From the NCBI RefSeq assembly GCF_002278035.1, contig NZ_CP022605.1:806001-870000 (forward strand): DNA of 64,000 nucleotides, written 5' to 3'. Shown one piece after another: positions 54,636-63,618 of this stretch (positions are counted from its first letter, which is position 1; the number at the start of each line of letters is the position of its first letter). The position numbers and the translations under genes were made by a program. Below the pieces are notes generated by a model that saw only the letters and a program-made list of their open reading frames with translations, did not search any database and had not been told where the DNA came from. This DNA comes from Ochrobactrum quorumnocens. Its GTDB lineage: Bacteria > Pseudomonadota > Alphaproteobacteria > Rhizobiales > Rhizobiaceae.

Positions 54636-55967
54636 TTAAGCTCCCTCGAACCAGTCACTGGCTTTGACGCTGTCACCAAATCGCAATCGCTTGCGTTCAA
54701 ACTCCAGCTCACGCCCCCATGGCTTCGTCGCATCTACAAGCAGCCTGCCCCAATGGTCCTTTTGTTCGTCTCGATAGAAAGACGGTGTGTCCGGGATGAC
54801 CAGCATGTCCTTGTCTGGGCGACAACGCGTCAAGATGGCCCATTGGACATCGTCCATGTCGTAAATGTTCACATCGGTATCCACCACCGTGATCTGCTTT
54901 GACCAAATGGGTTCGGCTCCGATAGCCGCCAACATGACCTGACGCGCATGACCCTCGAACTGCGGGTCGATCTGAATGATGGCGTGATTGACAAATGGTT
55001 GACACGTTACATTAACGATGCCGGGAAGTGCCGCACTCAGACGCTGATAGATATTTGCGGATACCGATAACTCCAGTGTGAGCACTTCTTCGGGCGAACC
55101 ACACAAGATCGAATGGAACATCGCGTCTTTACGTACGGTCACCCCCAGAACTTCGAAAACCGCATTGGGTCCGACTGGGACGTAATAGCCCATAAATTCC
55201 CCAAAAGGCCCTTCGGCCCGGCGTTCATTGGGAAGGAAGCGACCTTCGATAACCACTTCAGTTTCTGCTGGGACCTCAAGATCGATATGATTGCATTTGC
55301 GCATGGCAATTGTTCGTCCGCGCAATCGTGCTGCCACCTCCAATTCGTCGACATCATATGGCAACGGTGCCGCAGCGGTTAAAAATGCATGTGACGGCGG
55401 GCCGATCAGCATTGCTGCTTCAAGCGGCTTGCCCAGTTTCTCGGCCTTTTCATGATAGATCGTCAAATGGTGGCGAGGAGCCAAGCGACATCGCAGTTCT
55501 TGATCGCTGATGAACATTGAGCGATGATAGGAGAGATTGCCAACGCCGGTTTCCGGATCTTTGGCGATGAACATAGCAGAGGTGAAATAGGGCGCGCCGT
55601 CCCGGTCTGAATATGTGATCAACGGCAGATCGGAAAGTTTTACTTCTTCATATTCTGGAAGCTCGCAGTGATCGGCAAGTTTCAACGGCTCTTTCATCTC
55701 CGAAGTTCCAAGAGATGCAAGACGGCTCCATTGGGTGCAAAAATCCTTTGCATCAATGCCGATCACTTCGGCAATTCTGTCACGCGTGCTATAGACATTA
55801 CTGACGACGGGAAATCGTGTGCCCTTCACATTGGTGAACATCACCGGCCTGGCCCATTTTTTCTGTGCCAGCTGCGTGACGGCGGCAAGTTCATGTGCAG
55901 GGTCGATCTCACGATCAACTACAAGCAGATCGCCTCGCTCTTCAAGCTTTTTGATAAAATCTCTCAT
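54636..55967 (-). CDS. UbiD-family prenyl-FMN-dependent decarboxylase
   Basis: 443 aa, somewhat shorter than E. coli UbiD. Family landmarks: SNVYSTRDRIAEVIG, LPLITYSDRDGAPYFTSA, and the active-site segment RRAEGPFGEFMGYY at about residues 249-262 with the conserved Glu residues. UbiD enzymes reversibly remove CO2 from aromatic, heteroaromatic or alpha,beta-unsaturated acids. The gene is second in the arm, 20 bp after the GntR gene, with ubiX directly behind. The substrate is unknown; context points to an acid arising from an amine or amino-acid pathway. Confidence 0.9.
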   Translation of the reverse strand: MRDFIKKLEERGDLLVVDREIDPAHELAAVTQLAQKKWARPVMFTNVKGTRFPVVSNVYSTRDRIAEVIGIDAKDFCTQWSRLASLGTSEMKEPLKLADHCELPEYEEVKLSDLPLITYSDRDGAPYFTSAMFIAKDPETGVGNLSYHRSMFISDQELRCRLAPRHHLTIYHEKAEKLGKPLEAAMLIGPPSHAFLTAAAPLPYDVDELEVAARLRGRTIAMRKCNHIDLEVPAETEVVIEGRFLPNERRAEGPFGEFMGYYVPVGPNAVFEVLGVTVRKDAMFHSILCGSPEEVLTLELSVSANIYQRLSAALPGIVNVTCQPFVNHAIIQIDPQFEGHARQVMLAAIGAEPIWSKQITVVDTDVNIYDMDDVQWAILTRCRPDKDMLVIPDTPSFYRDEQKDHWGRLLVDATKPWGRELEFERKRLRFGDSVKASDWFEGA

Positions 55968-55987
55968 CTCAAACTCCTTTCTAGTAT

Positions 55988-56749
55988 TCAGCGGGCTCTG
56001 CCCAAATTGGGTGTCAATGCGACACGGGTGGTGCGCGCGTCGTGCGTGGAACGCAGTCGATAACGGTCTCCCGGATAGATAAAGCGGCTGCGCGTAACCG
56101 GAATTCCGTCACGCCAGGTCGATCGGTCTAAAAGTAGGCAGGGATGGTTTGCATCGATCTGCAAAAGCCGACGTATGTCGTCTTCAGTGCGAATGGCACG
56201 AATGGTATTCTCGACAGTGTTGACCACAGTTTCGCGCCGAAACCATACTTCTGGGCCTTGCACGGAAAACGTCTGATCCAGATATCCCGGAGCTTCAGCC
56301 GCGTTGACATAGCGTTCTTCAATCTGAATGGGTGTGCCATCTTCCAGATGAAGAAAACGGCTGTAATAAACGACTGCATCTCCGGGCAATTGCAGAATGT
56401 TGCGTGCAGGATTGTCTTGCGCAAGGGTTGTATGAGCCAGGACCTGACAGGTGTGCGCGCCGCCAGAGCTTGTAATCTCGTCGCTAATATTTGAAAGGTT
56501 GAACACAGCGCACTGAATGCGCGGCCCTAGCACAAATGTGCCCCGCCCCTGCACGCGGATCAACACGCCTGCCGTTTGCAACTCGCGTAAGGCGCGGCGC
56601 ACAGTCAGTTGTGAAACCTCAAACTCGGCGGCCAGATCGCCTTCAGAGGGGATCTGGAAATTTGCCGGCCACTCTTCGGTTTCAACACGGCGATCAATTT
56701 CGCATTTGATCTTTTTGTAGAGATGCTGGTCAGCGTTCACGGTATGCAC
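55988..56749 (-). CDS. HutC-type GntR regulator (UTRA domain), paralogue 1
   Basis: 253 aa. The winged helix reads IPSEGDLAAEFEVSQLTVRR and ALRELQTAGVLIRVQGRGTF; the UTRA domain includes LHLEDGTPIQIEERYVNA and the C-terminal IPVTRSRFIYPGDRYRLRS. It leads the minus-strand operon with the UbiD, UbiX and TIGR02444 genes and is divergent from the aldehyde dehydrogenase. The 306-bp gap between them has palindromes including AAAGTGATATCACTTT. It is probably the main repressor of the island. Confidence 0.92.
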   Translation of the reverse strand: MHTVNADQHLYKKIKCEIDRRVETEEWPANFQIPSEGDLAAEFEVSQLTVRRALRELQTAGVLIRVQGRGTFVLGPRIQCAVFNLSNISDEITSSGGAHTCQVLAHTTLAQDNPARNILQLPGDAVVYYSRFLHLEDGTPIQIEERYVNAAEAPGYLDQTFSVQGPEVWFRRETVVNTVENTIRAIRTEDDIRRLLQIDANHPCLLLDRSTWRDGIPVTRSRFIYPGDRYRLRSTHDARTTRVALTPNLGRAR

Positions 56750-57055
56750 TCATAAAATAAGTCAATGTGATATAAAACTTCCAACAATATGATATTATAA
56801 TCAAGTCCATAAATTTTTATAAATTTCAAATTTGCACGCAGTAGATCCTTTAGGTCGAGAAAAGTCGCCAGTTTCAAGGTTTTCACATCGTTATGGGTCC
56901 ATTTAGGTGGCACATCTTTTTTCTATTGACTTTTAAAGTGATATCACTTTGCATAGATAAAGATGTCTTTTGTGCATCAAAATGAATAATTCAGGGCCGC
57001 GCGTCGCAAAAGGAAGTTTTGCTTTCAGTACAAAGGCTCGCCAAGAGGAGGGGCA
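56750..57055. promoter_or_regulatory. Divergent control region of the UbiD/ALDH island
   Basis: 306 bp, AT-rich. GTGATAT occurs at 56767-56773, TGATATTATAATCA at 56790-56803 and a 16-bp palindrome at 56935-56950. These share the GTGATAT half, so several operator copies for one regulator are likely. Confidence 0.55.
56935..56950. promoter_or_regulatory. Candidate HutC-type operator overlapping a promoter
   Basis: AAAGTGATATCACTTT is a perfect 16-bp palindrome. TTGACT at 56926-56931 looks like a -35 element, and the palindrome would occupy the spacer, with CATAGAT-like -10 sequence just after. A bound repressor would block transcription of the aldehyde dehydrogenase gene. Confidence 0.6.
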
Positions 57056-58546
57056 ATGTCGACCCACGATCTGCAGAAACTTTCGATGTATATCAACGGT
57101 GAATGGGTAGAGCCATCATCGGGCCAATATATCGAGACCATCGATCCGTTTACGGCAAAGCCTTGGGCTTTGGTGCCTCGCGGCAATGCCGAAGACGCGG
57201 ACAGAGCCGTAAAGGCAGCGCATAACGCCTTTTCCACAGGCCCGTGGAGAAAATTACATCCGAGTGAACGCGGGCGAATTATACAGCGCTTCGCCGATCT
57301 CATTGAACAGAATGCCGATGAACTGGCAGAGATCGAAGTGCGCGATAATGGTCGCCTTCTCGCCGAAATGCGACACCAAATTCGCTATATTCCGCGTTGG
57401 TATCACTATTATGCCGGGCTTGCGGACAAGATCGAAGGCGCTGTGCACCCCTGCGATAAGAAAGCATTGAGCTTCTCTAGACACGAGCCACTTGGCGTCT
57501 GCATTGGCATCGTGCCGTGGAATGCGCCGCTGTTTTTGTTCTCGCTCAAAGCTGCTCCCGCTTTGGCCGCCGGCTGCACTTTGGTGATGAAACCGGCTGA
57601 ATATACGTCTGCAACAGCTATCAAACTGATGGAACTGGTCGAAAAAGCTGGTTTTCCTGCGGGCGTGATTAATGTCGTAACGGGTTATGGACCCGAAGTC
57701 GGCGAGCCGTTGGTGACGCACCCACTTACTCGCCACGTTGGCTTTACTGGATCGACACGCACTGGGGCGCATCTGTATGCTCTGGCCGCCAAGGACATCA
57801 AGCGGGTCAGTCTGGAACTAGGTGGCAAATCGCCCAATATCATTTTCGAAGATGCTAACCTTGATAATGCTGTACGCGGCGTCGTCGGCGGTATTTTTGG
57901 CGCGGTAGGCCAGACCTGTATCGCAGGATCTCGCTTGTTGTTGCAGCGTAAGATCCATGATGAATTTCTGGAAAAATTGACGGCGTTTACCAAAACGGCA
58001 CGCATTGGAGATCCAAAACATCTCGATACCCGTATCGGCCCCATCGCGAACGCCATGCAGTATGAAAAAGTACTGGACTATATCAACATCGCCCGCCAAG
58101 AAGGTGCAGAGCTTATCCTGGGCGGCAAACGCCCTGATCTGGATGAATGTGCGGCGGGCTATTTCGTTGAACCAACCATTTTTGCTGGGGTGCACAATGA
58201 CATGCGCATTGCCCGAGAAGAAGTCTTCGGACCTGTTCTAGCGGCCATCCCATTCGATGATCCGGAAGAAGCAATAGCGATTGCAAACGACAGCGAATTC
58301 GGTTTGGCCGCAGGTGTTTGGACGTCGGATATGCGCCGCGCCATCCTCATGTCCGAAAGCCTGGAAGCGGGGAGTGTCTGGGTAAACACATATCGTGATG
58401 TGTCCTACACTACGCCATTTGGCGGTTATAAAAAGAGCGGAATAGGCAGGGAAAACGGGATAGAAGGTATTCGAGAGTTCCTTCAGACCAAAGCCGTGTG
58501 GTTGTCCACAGCAGAAGAGATCGCAAATCCGTTCGTGATCGGTTGA
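57056..58546 (+). CDS. NAD(P)-dependent aldehyde dehydrogenase
   Basis: 496 aa with AGGAGGGG before the ATG. Family landmarks: MYINGEWVEP, PWNAPLFLF, GFTGSTRTG, the general base in LELGGKSPN (about residue 254) and the nucleophile in GAVGQTCIAGSR (about 287); EEVFGPVLA follows. It oxidises an aldehyde to the acid. It leads the + arm with an ABC importer, FAD oxidase and Rid protein, so a likely substrate is the aldehyde released by oxidative deamination of an amine (inference). Relatives in amine, betaine and 2-aminomuconate semialdehyde pathways cannot be told apart here. Confidence 0.92.
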   Translation: MSTHDLQKLSMYINGEWVEPSSGQYIETIDPFTAKPWALVPRGNAEDADRAVKAAHNAFSTGPWRKLHPSERGRIIQRFADLIEQNADELAEIEVRDNGRLLAEMRHQIRYIPRWYHYYAGLADKIEGAVHPCDKKALSFSRHEPLGVCIGIVPWNAPLFLFSLKAAPALAAGCTLVMKPAEYTSATAIKLMELVEKAGFPAGVINVVTGYGPEVGEPLVTHPLTRHVGFTGSTRTGAHLYALAAKDIKRVSLELGGKSPNIIFEDANLDNAVRGVVGGIFGAVGQTCIAGSRLLLQRKIHDEFLEKLTAFTKTARIGDPKHLDTRIGPIANAMQYEKVLDYINIARQEGAELILGGKRPDLDECAAGYFVEPTIFAGVHNDMRIAREEVFGPVLAAIPFDDPEEAIAIANDSEFGLAAGVWTSDMRRAILMSESLEAGSVWVNTYRDVSYTTPFGGYKKSGIGRENGIEGIREFLQTKAVWLSTAEEIANPFVIG

Positions 58547-58578
58547 GAAGGAACGGCATCACCAAAGTTAAAAAACAA

Positions 58579-58606
58579 GCGAGCCATTTGAGGCCGGGTG
58601 GCTCGC
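58579..58606. terminator. Intergenic hairpin after aldehyde dehydrogenase gene
   Basis: GCGAGCCA pairs perfectly with TGGCTCGC around a 12-nt loop. A T-rich tract follows only on the minus strand, so on the + strand it is more likely an mRNA-stabilising or partial-termination element before the binding-protein gene. Confidence 0.5.
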
Positions 58607-58636
58607 ATACAATGATGGCCAAAGGGGAACTAAAAA

Positions 58637-59527
58637 ATGAGTGTTGTAAAAGCAAGACGCACTAAGAAAGCAACGGCGCTTACCGTCGGGGCGGCTATAA
58701 GCCTTCTCATGATCACGGGCGCTGTCAGTGCCCAAACTGCAGCTGACAGTCTGCCGCAGAAATATCGCGATGCGGGTGTCATCAAGCTGGTTACCGATGC
58801 TAAGTATCCACCTTTTCAGTCCATCAACGACGCCGGCGAGATGGTCGGTTTTGAAGTCGATCTTTGGAATGCCATCGCAGCCCGTCTCAACGTAAAGATG
58901 GATGTTACGTCTGTCGCATTCGATTCCCTGATCCCTGGTGTGCAATCTGGGCGTTGGGATATCGCGATGGAGGGCATCACTGACAATACCGAACGTCAGA
59001 AGGTCGTCAGTTTCGTTGATTACGGTTACACGACATCATCAGCCTATGTCCTTGAACAAAAAGGCGCTGATATCAACGACCATCTTGGCCTTTGCGGGAT
59101 GAAGGGTTCTGCACAAAGCGGTACCGAATGGGTCGAGATGATCACGAAGGAAATTGGGGATGCCTGCGTTGCGGCAGGCAAGGAAAAGCCGACAGTCTCC
59201 GAATTCGGCACATCCGAAGCCACATTGCTGTCCGTTTATTCCGGACGCAGCGATTTCGTTTTAACCTCTGCGGCGCTCGCCGGAGAAATCCAGAAGTCGG
59301 CACCGCATCCGGTAAAGGTCATTTCCATGGCCATTTTGCCCAGAATGCCTAGTGGTATTGCGTTTCGAAAAAATGAAACCGGTCTCGGCGAAGCACTGCT
59401 TGCAGCTCTGAAGGAAGTCAGGGCGAACGGAGACTATGGCAAAATCTACGCCAATTGGACTGTCTCGCCAATGGCGATGGAACACGAGCCGGGGATAAAT
59501 CTCGCCACGATACCAGCTTTAAAATAG
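58637..59527 (+). CDS. Periplasmic amino-acid-binding protein (family 3 SBP)
   Basis: 296 aa. The signal peptide ends near VSAQT (residue about 33). Mature landmarks: LVTDAKYPPFQSIND, MVGFEVDLWNAIAARL, GVQSGRWDIAMEGITDNTER and a C-terminal YGKIYANW. It has two cysteines in the second lobe (LCGMKG and ACVAAG) that may form a disulfide. It feeds the permease and ATPase directly downstream. The ligand is probably an amino acid or amine. Confidence 0.92.
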   Translation: MSVVKARRTKKATALTVGAAISLLMITGAVSAQTAADSLPQKYRDAGVIKLVTDAKYPPFQSINDAGEMVGFEVDLWNAIAARLNVKMDVTSVAFDSLIPGVQSGRWDIAMEGITDNTERQKVVSFVDYGYTTSSAYVLEQKGADINDHLGLCGMKGSAQSGTEWVEMITKEIGDACVAAGKEKPTVSEFGTSEATLLSVYSGRSDFVLTSAALAGEIQKSAPHPVKVISMAILPRMPSGIAFRKNETGLGEALLAALKEVRANGDYGKIYANWTVSPMAMEHEPGINLATIPALK

Positions 59528-59605
59528 CAATCTCGGCCGGTGACACAGCTCATAATCGAGTGCATCGGCCGCATCAATGCGAATACGATTGAGAGACAGC
59601 CCCTT

Positions 59606-60517
59606 ATGTCGGATGATTCAAATCTCGCCCTCTCGTCTTCCCCTGACCGGCCCATGCTGACATATGTTCCGGCCAGCGCCTGGAAGACGCGGATCGCTGC
59701 AACGCTGCTTATCATCTTAATACTTTATTGCGTCCAGAAGATTGCGGCGAATCCCAATTTTGGATGGAGTGTCGTTGGCGAATATCTGTTCGATAGTCGT
59801 ATCCTGTGGGGGCTGTCACTCACGCTATGGCTGACTGTGGTCACCATGGTTATAGGGGTTGTACTGGGGACCATTTTCGCCATCATGGCGATGTCAAATA
59901 ATGTCGTCATTTCGAAAGTAGCTAGCGCCTATATCTGGTTCTTTCGTGGGACCCCTGTCCTGGTTCAGTTGATCTTCTGGTACAATCTCGGAGCCCTGTT
60001 CCCCGAAATGTCGATCGGTTTGCCGTTCACATCATGGTGGATATCCGTTTCCACCAATTCACTGATATCGCCGGTAACCGCAGCGGTGCTTGGTTTGGGT
60101 TTGAACGAAGGCGCCTACATGTCCGAAATCATTCGGAGCGGCCTGATGTCGGTAGAGCCCGGCCAAAAACAAGCAGCAAAATCCCTTGGCATGACCAACA
60201 GCAAGACTTTGTGGCGCATCATACTGCCGCAGGCAATGCCCGTCATCATACCTCCGACCGGCAATCAAACGATCGGTATGTTGAAGACATCCTCTCTAGT
60301 AAGCGTTATATCGTTGGCCGACTTGCTCTACTCGGCTCAAACGATCTATTCCCGCAATTTTCAGACCATTCCTTTGTTGATCGTAGCGTGCATCTGGTAT
60401 CTGGCGGCAACGACTATCCTGAGTGCCTTGCAGGTGCGCATTGAGCGACATTTCGGTCGCTCCAATCAGCAAGCCAATACCCCAATCCGTCGTCTGTTTC
60501 GTCAGAAAGCTCAATAA
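59606..60517 (+). CDS. Amino-acid ABC transporter permease
   Basis: 303 aa from ATG 59606; GTG 59540 is also in frame but the added residues do not look like a permease N-terminus. It has a long N-terminal extension before the core, then FFRGTPVLVQLIFWYNLG and the EAA loop KQAAKSLGMTNSKTLWRIILPQA. Only one permease gene is present, so it probably works as a homodimer. The ATPase begins one base after its stop. Confidence 0.9.
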   Translation: MSDDSNLALSSSPDRPMLTYVPASAWKTRIAATLLIILILYCVQKIAANPNFGWSVVGEYLFDSRILWGLSLTLWLTVVTMVIGVVLGTIFAIMAMSNNVVISKVASAYIWFFRGTPVLVQLIFWYNLGALFPEMSIGLPFTSWWISVSTNSLISPVTAAVLGLGLNEGAYMSEIIRSGLMSVEPGQKQAAKSLGMTNSKTLWRIILPQAMPVIIPPTGNQTIGMLKTSSLVSVISLADLLYSAQTIYSRNFQTIPLLIVACIWYLAATTILSALQVRIERHFGRSNQQANTPIRRLFRQKAQ

Positions 60518-60518
60518 A

Positions 60519-61283
60519 ATGTCCGATCCGATGATTGTCTTTGACCGGGTGTCGAAAAATTACGGCAGCATGACTGTGCTTAGTAACATCAACCTTGAAG
60601 TCGCCGCCGGTGAGGTGATCAGTCTGATTGGTCCGTCAGGATCGGGAAAGTCAACGCTTCTTCGCTGTGTGAACCATCTAGAACGCATTGAGCACGGCAG
60701 CATCACCGTTGACGGCGAATTGATCGGCTACCGACGCGAGGGAAATTTTGCACATGAACTTCCTGAAAAGCTGATAGCCCGGCAACGCGCCCGTATCGGC
60801 ATGGTGTTCCAGAACTTCAACCTCTTTGGGCATAAAACAGCAATCGAAAACGTTATTGAGGCACCTGTCCATGTGATGGGAATAGCAAAACGCGAAGCCG
60901 AAAAACAAGCAGGTGAACTGTTAGCGCGCGTGGGATTGGCGGATAAATTGCACCATTATCCCCGCATGTTATCTGGTGGGCAGCAGCAGCGCGTTGCCAT
61001 CGCACGCGCTTTGGCAATGAAGCCCAAGGTCCTGCTTTTCGATGAACCGACCAGTGCGCTTGATCCTGAACTGGTGGGTGAAGTGCTGGACGTGATGCGT
61101 TCGCTGGCCGCCGATGGCCTGACAATGATGGTGGTGACACACGAAATGTCGTTTGCGCGCGATGTCTGCAACCGAATTGCATTCATGCAGGCTGGGCAAA
61201 TTGTCGAATGTGGTACTCCATCGGAGATACTGGATAATCCCGCATTCGAGCGAACGCGTTCTTTCTTATCCAAGGTTCACTAG
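60519..61283 (+). CDS. Amino-acid ABC transporter ATP-binding protein
   Basis: 254 aa from ATG 60519, directly after the permease stop. Walker [25 protein letters not shown], Walker [15 protein letters not shown] and VTHEMSF are intact. It is of the GlnQ/HisP type, related to the ATPase at 4016 but not a recent duplicate. The oxidase gene starts at the base after its stop codon. Confidence 0.93.
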   Translation: MSDPMIVFDRVSKNYGSMTVLSNINLEVAAGEVISLIGPSGSGKSTLLRCVNHLERIEHGSITVDGELIGYRREGNFAHELPEKLIARQRARIGMVFQNFNLFGHKTAIENVIEAPVHVMGIAKREAEKQAGELLARVGLADKLHHYPRMLSGGQQQRVAIARALAMKPKVLLFDEPTSALDPELVGEVLDVMRSLAADGLTMMVVTHEMSFARDVCNRIAFMQAGQIVECGTPSEILDNPAFERTRSFLSKVH

Positions 61284-62555
61284 ATGATCGTTCCGCACAA
61301 GGCCAATTCTTCTGACAAATGGGACCTGATTATCGTCGGGGGTGGCATCGTGGGTTGTTCAACAGCCCTCTATGCGGCCCGATCAGGCTTGCGCGTGCTC
61401 ATCGTTGAACGTGATACCCCCGGGGCAGCCCAGTCCGGCCGAAATCTTGGCTTTGTTCGCCAGCAGGGCCGCGATTTTCGCGAGTTACCCCTTGCAATGG
61501 CTGCTTTGAACCTATGGGATGGGCTGGAACAGGATTTGGGCCGAAAAGTCGGTTGGCTTCGTGGTGGCAACGCGGTTCTTGCCATCAATGAAAGCGACAC
61601 CGCAAACCAGTCCGACTGGCAATCCAAAGCTAAACAGTTCGGGCTCGACACGGTTTTGCTGACACAATCGCAAGTGCGAGAAAAACTTCCGCTTATTTCA
61701 GACAAGGCCCGTGTGCGCGGGGCGATGTTTACAGCATCCGATGGGCGTGCCGAACCGGGCCGCGCAACCCGAGCCATGTTTGAAGCTGCAGTCGAATCCG
61801 GAATTTCTGTGATCCTCGGAGGCCGTGCTACACAACTGGACCTTCAGGCCGGACATATCAATGGCGTCTGGATTGACCGCAAGCTTTATCGCGCAGAACA
61901 AGTGCTTTGCGCAGCAGGTACTGAAAGCAGCAAGTTGCTACGTGCTGGCGGATACAATCTCCCGCAGGAAAAAATACGCGCAACCGTAGCACGCACGGTC
62001 CCGGCTGCTGGCTTCACGGTCAATCCGTGCGTCTCGCTACCACTCACCGGTATTCGGCAAGATGTGCGCGGAGCATTCATTTTTTCTGTGGCAGGGGGCG
62101 AATATGATGTGCGTTTCGATTCCTGGCGCTACATTCGGCACTACAGAGACACACGCAAAAGCAATCCTGATGCTGCGCGCGTGAACTATTTCGGCCCTCT
62201 GCAAAAGCTTGTTCCGTCGCGGCCAGCGGCAACGATTGCGGATATTGCGCCCACAAGCGAGGCAGTTGAACCTGCATATTATCGTGTGCAGCAAGCACAT
62301 GACGAGATACGGACTTACCTGCCGGCGATAGCCGATCTCGAAATCGAAGCGGTATGGGCCGGCATCATCGATACGCTTCCCGACGTTGTTCCGGTTATGG
62401 GCCACGTTAAGAGTGTCGATGGACTTTTGGTCGCAACGGGGTTCAGCGGACACGGTTTTGGGCTGGGGCCCATGGCTGGCAAAGTGATGTCTGAACTGGC
62501 TCGGGGACGCCCCTCTTCGGTTGAAATATCGGGTTTGTCACCCGCCCGTTTCTAG
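61284..62555 (+). CDS. FAD-dependent amine/D-amino-acid oxidoreductase (DadA/DAO family)
   Basis: 423 aa. The N-terminal dinucleotide fold is IIVGGGIVGCSTALYAARSG followed by an acidic end VLIVERD, then a GAAQSGRNLGFVRQQGRD flavin-contact segment. The C-terminal FAD motif is around PDVVPVMGHV and ATGFSGHGFGLGP. Members oxidise glycine-type, N-methyl or D-amino acids to imines. It is translationally packed against the transporter ATPase, so it very likely acts on the imported compound. The acceptor (oxygen or the respiratory chain) is not readable. Confidence 0.9.
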   Translation: MIVPHKANSSDKWDLIIVGGGIVGCSTALYAARSGLRVLIVERDTPGAAQSGRNLGFVRQQGRDFRELPLAMAALNLWDGLEQDLGRKVGWLRGGNAVLAINESDTANQSDWQSKAKQFGLDTVLLTQSQVREKLPLISDKARVRGAMFTASDGRAEPGRATRAMFEAAVESGISVILGGRATQLDLQAGHINGVWIDRKLYRAEQVLCAAGTESSKLLRAGGYNLPQEKIRATVARTVPAAGFTVNPCVSLPLTGIRQDVRGAFIFSVAGGEYDVRFDSWRYIRHYRDTRKSNPDAARVNYFGPLQKLVPSRPAATIADIAPTSEAVEPAYYRVQQAHDEIRTYLPAIADLEIEAVWAGIIDTLPDVVPVMGHVKSVDGLLVATGFSGHGFGLGPMAGKVMSELARGRPSSVEISGLSPARF

Positions 62556-62628
62556 CAGCTTGTACGCGCCCTGAACGACGCAATTCCTTCAAAGCACAAT
62601 GAATAACTAAGAATTTGGAGACGCAAGA

Positions 62629-63009
62629 ATGGCCCAGAGAATTTTTTCCGGAATAGCCTCGGAGGCAATCGCCGGATACGCGAAGGCCGTTATCGACGGA
62701 ACGACTATTTATGTGTCCGGCACCACCGGGCGCGATAAATCGACAGGCACGTTTCCCTCCGATGCAGCGCAACAGGCACGCAATGCTCTCGCGGATATTG
62801 ATGACGTTTTGAAGAAAGCTGGGGCAAGCCTCGTCCATGCCGTGGCAAGCCGGGTGTATGTTACCGATCTCGAATATGCAGACGCCGTGATGGCAGTACT
62901 TGGGGAGGTGTTCAAAGACATTCGGCCAACCAGTACGTTTCTAATCTGCCAGATCCCTGCACAAGGTGCGAAAGTCGAGATTGAAATTACGGCTTCTTCC
63001 GCACCTTAA
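62629..63009 (+). CDS. Rid-family protein without the canonical arginine
   Basis: 126 aa, with TTGGAG before the ATG. The fold is indicated by TIYVSGTTGRD and ALADIDDVLKKAGASLVHAV. At the C-terminus RPTSTFLICQIPAQGAKVEI aligns with the RidA segment that carries Arg105; here the equivalent position appears to be Thr. In the known family, groups lacking this arginine do not hydrolyse imines in the usual way; some are other deaminases such as 2-aminomuconate deaminase. It is the last gene of the + arm, after the oxidase. Confidence 0.85.
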   Translation: MAQRIFSGIASEAIAGYAKAVIDGTTIYVSGTTGRDKSTGTFPSDAAQQARNALADIDDVLKKAGASLVHAVASRVYVTDLEYADAVMAVLGEVFKDIRPTSTFLICQIPAQGAKVEIEITASSAP

Positions 63010-63618
63010 AACGCAGCATACCAACAGCTAGGCTTACGTGCTGAGGGTATTCGTGCACGGATGCAATACCCGATCTAAGGTGCATATAGAATTTGATTGC
63101 ACCAATTTGCTTTATATGGAGTTACTGATCGGTGCACGAGCCCAACATGCAGGGATACAGAACTTACTGCAAGAAATTTAGTATCTAAGCGCCGCTGCAC
63201 GTGCTCCTCAACGAATATAATCAGTCGGTTGTTCTTCAAACTGAGTTGGGATTAGCTCCCGATCAAGCCGACGTCAGGCGCAGAAGCCCAGTAATCGCCA
63301 AAATCGGTAGACACAATATTTACCACAACCGTTATCGTGGGGTCTCAATTGGGGCAGCAAATTTCGACTTTGGGTCGGGAGCGCTTCGGATTTGGTCCCT
63401 GTCGTCATCTCGCCTGGACGCCATGTCTTGGCTCCGGCAATTGATGTATGACTAAGCCTGGTTGCTTGGACGACCGTGACTTCCCCGCGCATTTGCGTGG
63501 GGAAGGTTTTTTGAGTGTTGGGCCTCGTGAAATGTGTAGATCACTCTTGTTTTTGATCATGACTGCCAGCTCCAAGCGAATGCAGTACCTTTAAGGTGAG
63601 GTTATCCAACATGGTGGA
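63010..63618. other. Gap before ilvC with a terminated, unidentified transcript
   Basis: About 600 bp. An 84-codon frame (63201-63455, +, GTG start) ends 24 bp before a strong + strand terminator. It has no recognised motif. A small RNA or a short unknown protein is possible. Confidence 0.3.
63480..63512 (+). terminator. Strong rho-independent terminator
   Basis: An 11-bp stem CTTCCCCGCGC / GCGTGGGGAAG (one G-T pair) with an ATTT loop and six T's on the + strand. It is 470 bp after the Rid gene, so it may belong to a separate small transcript. Confidence 0.8.
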
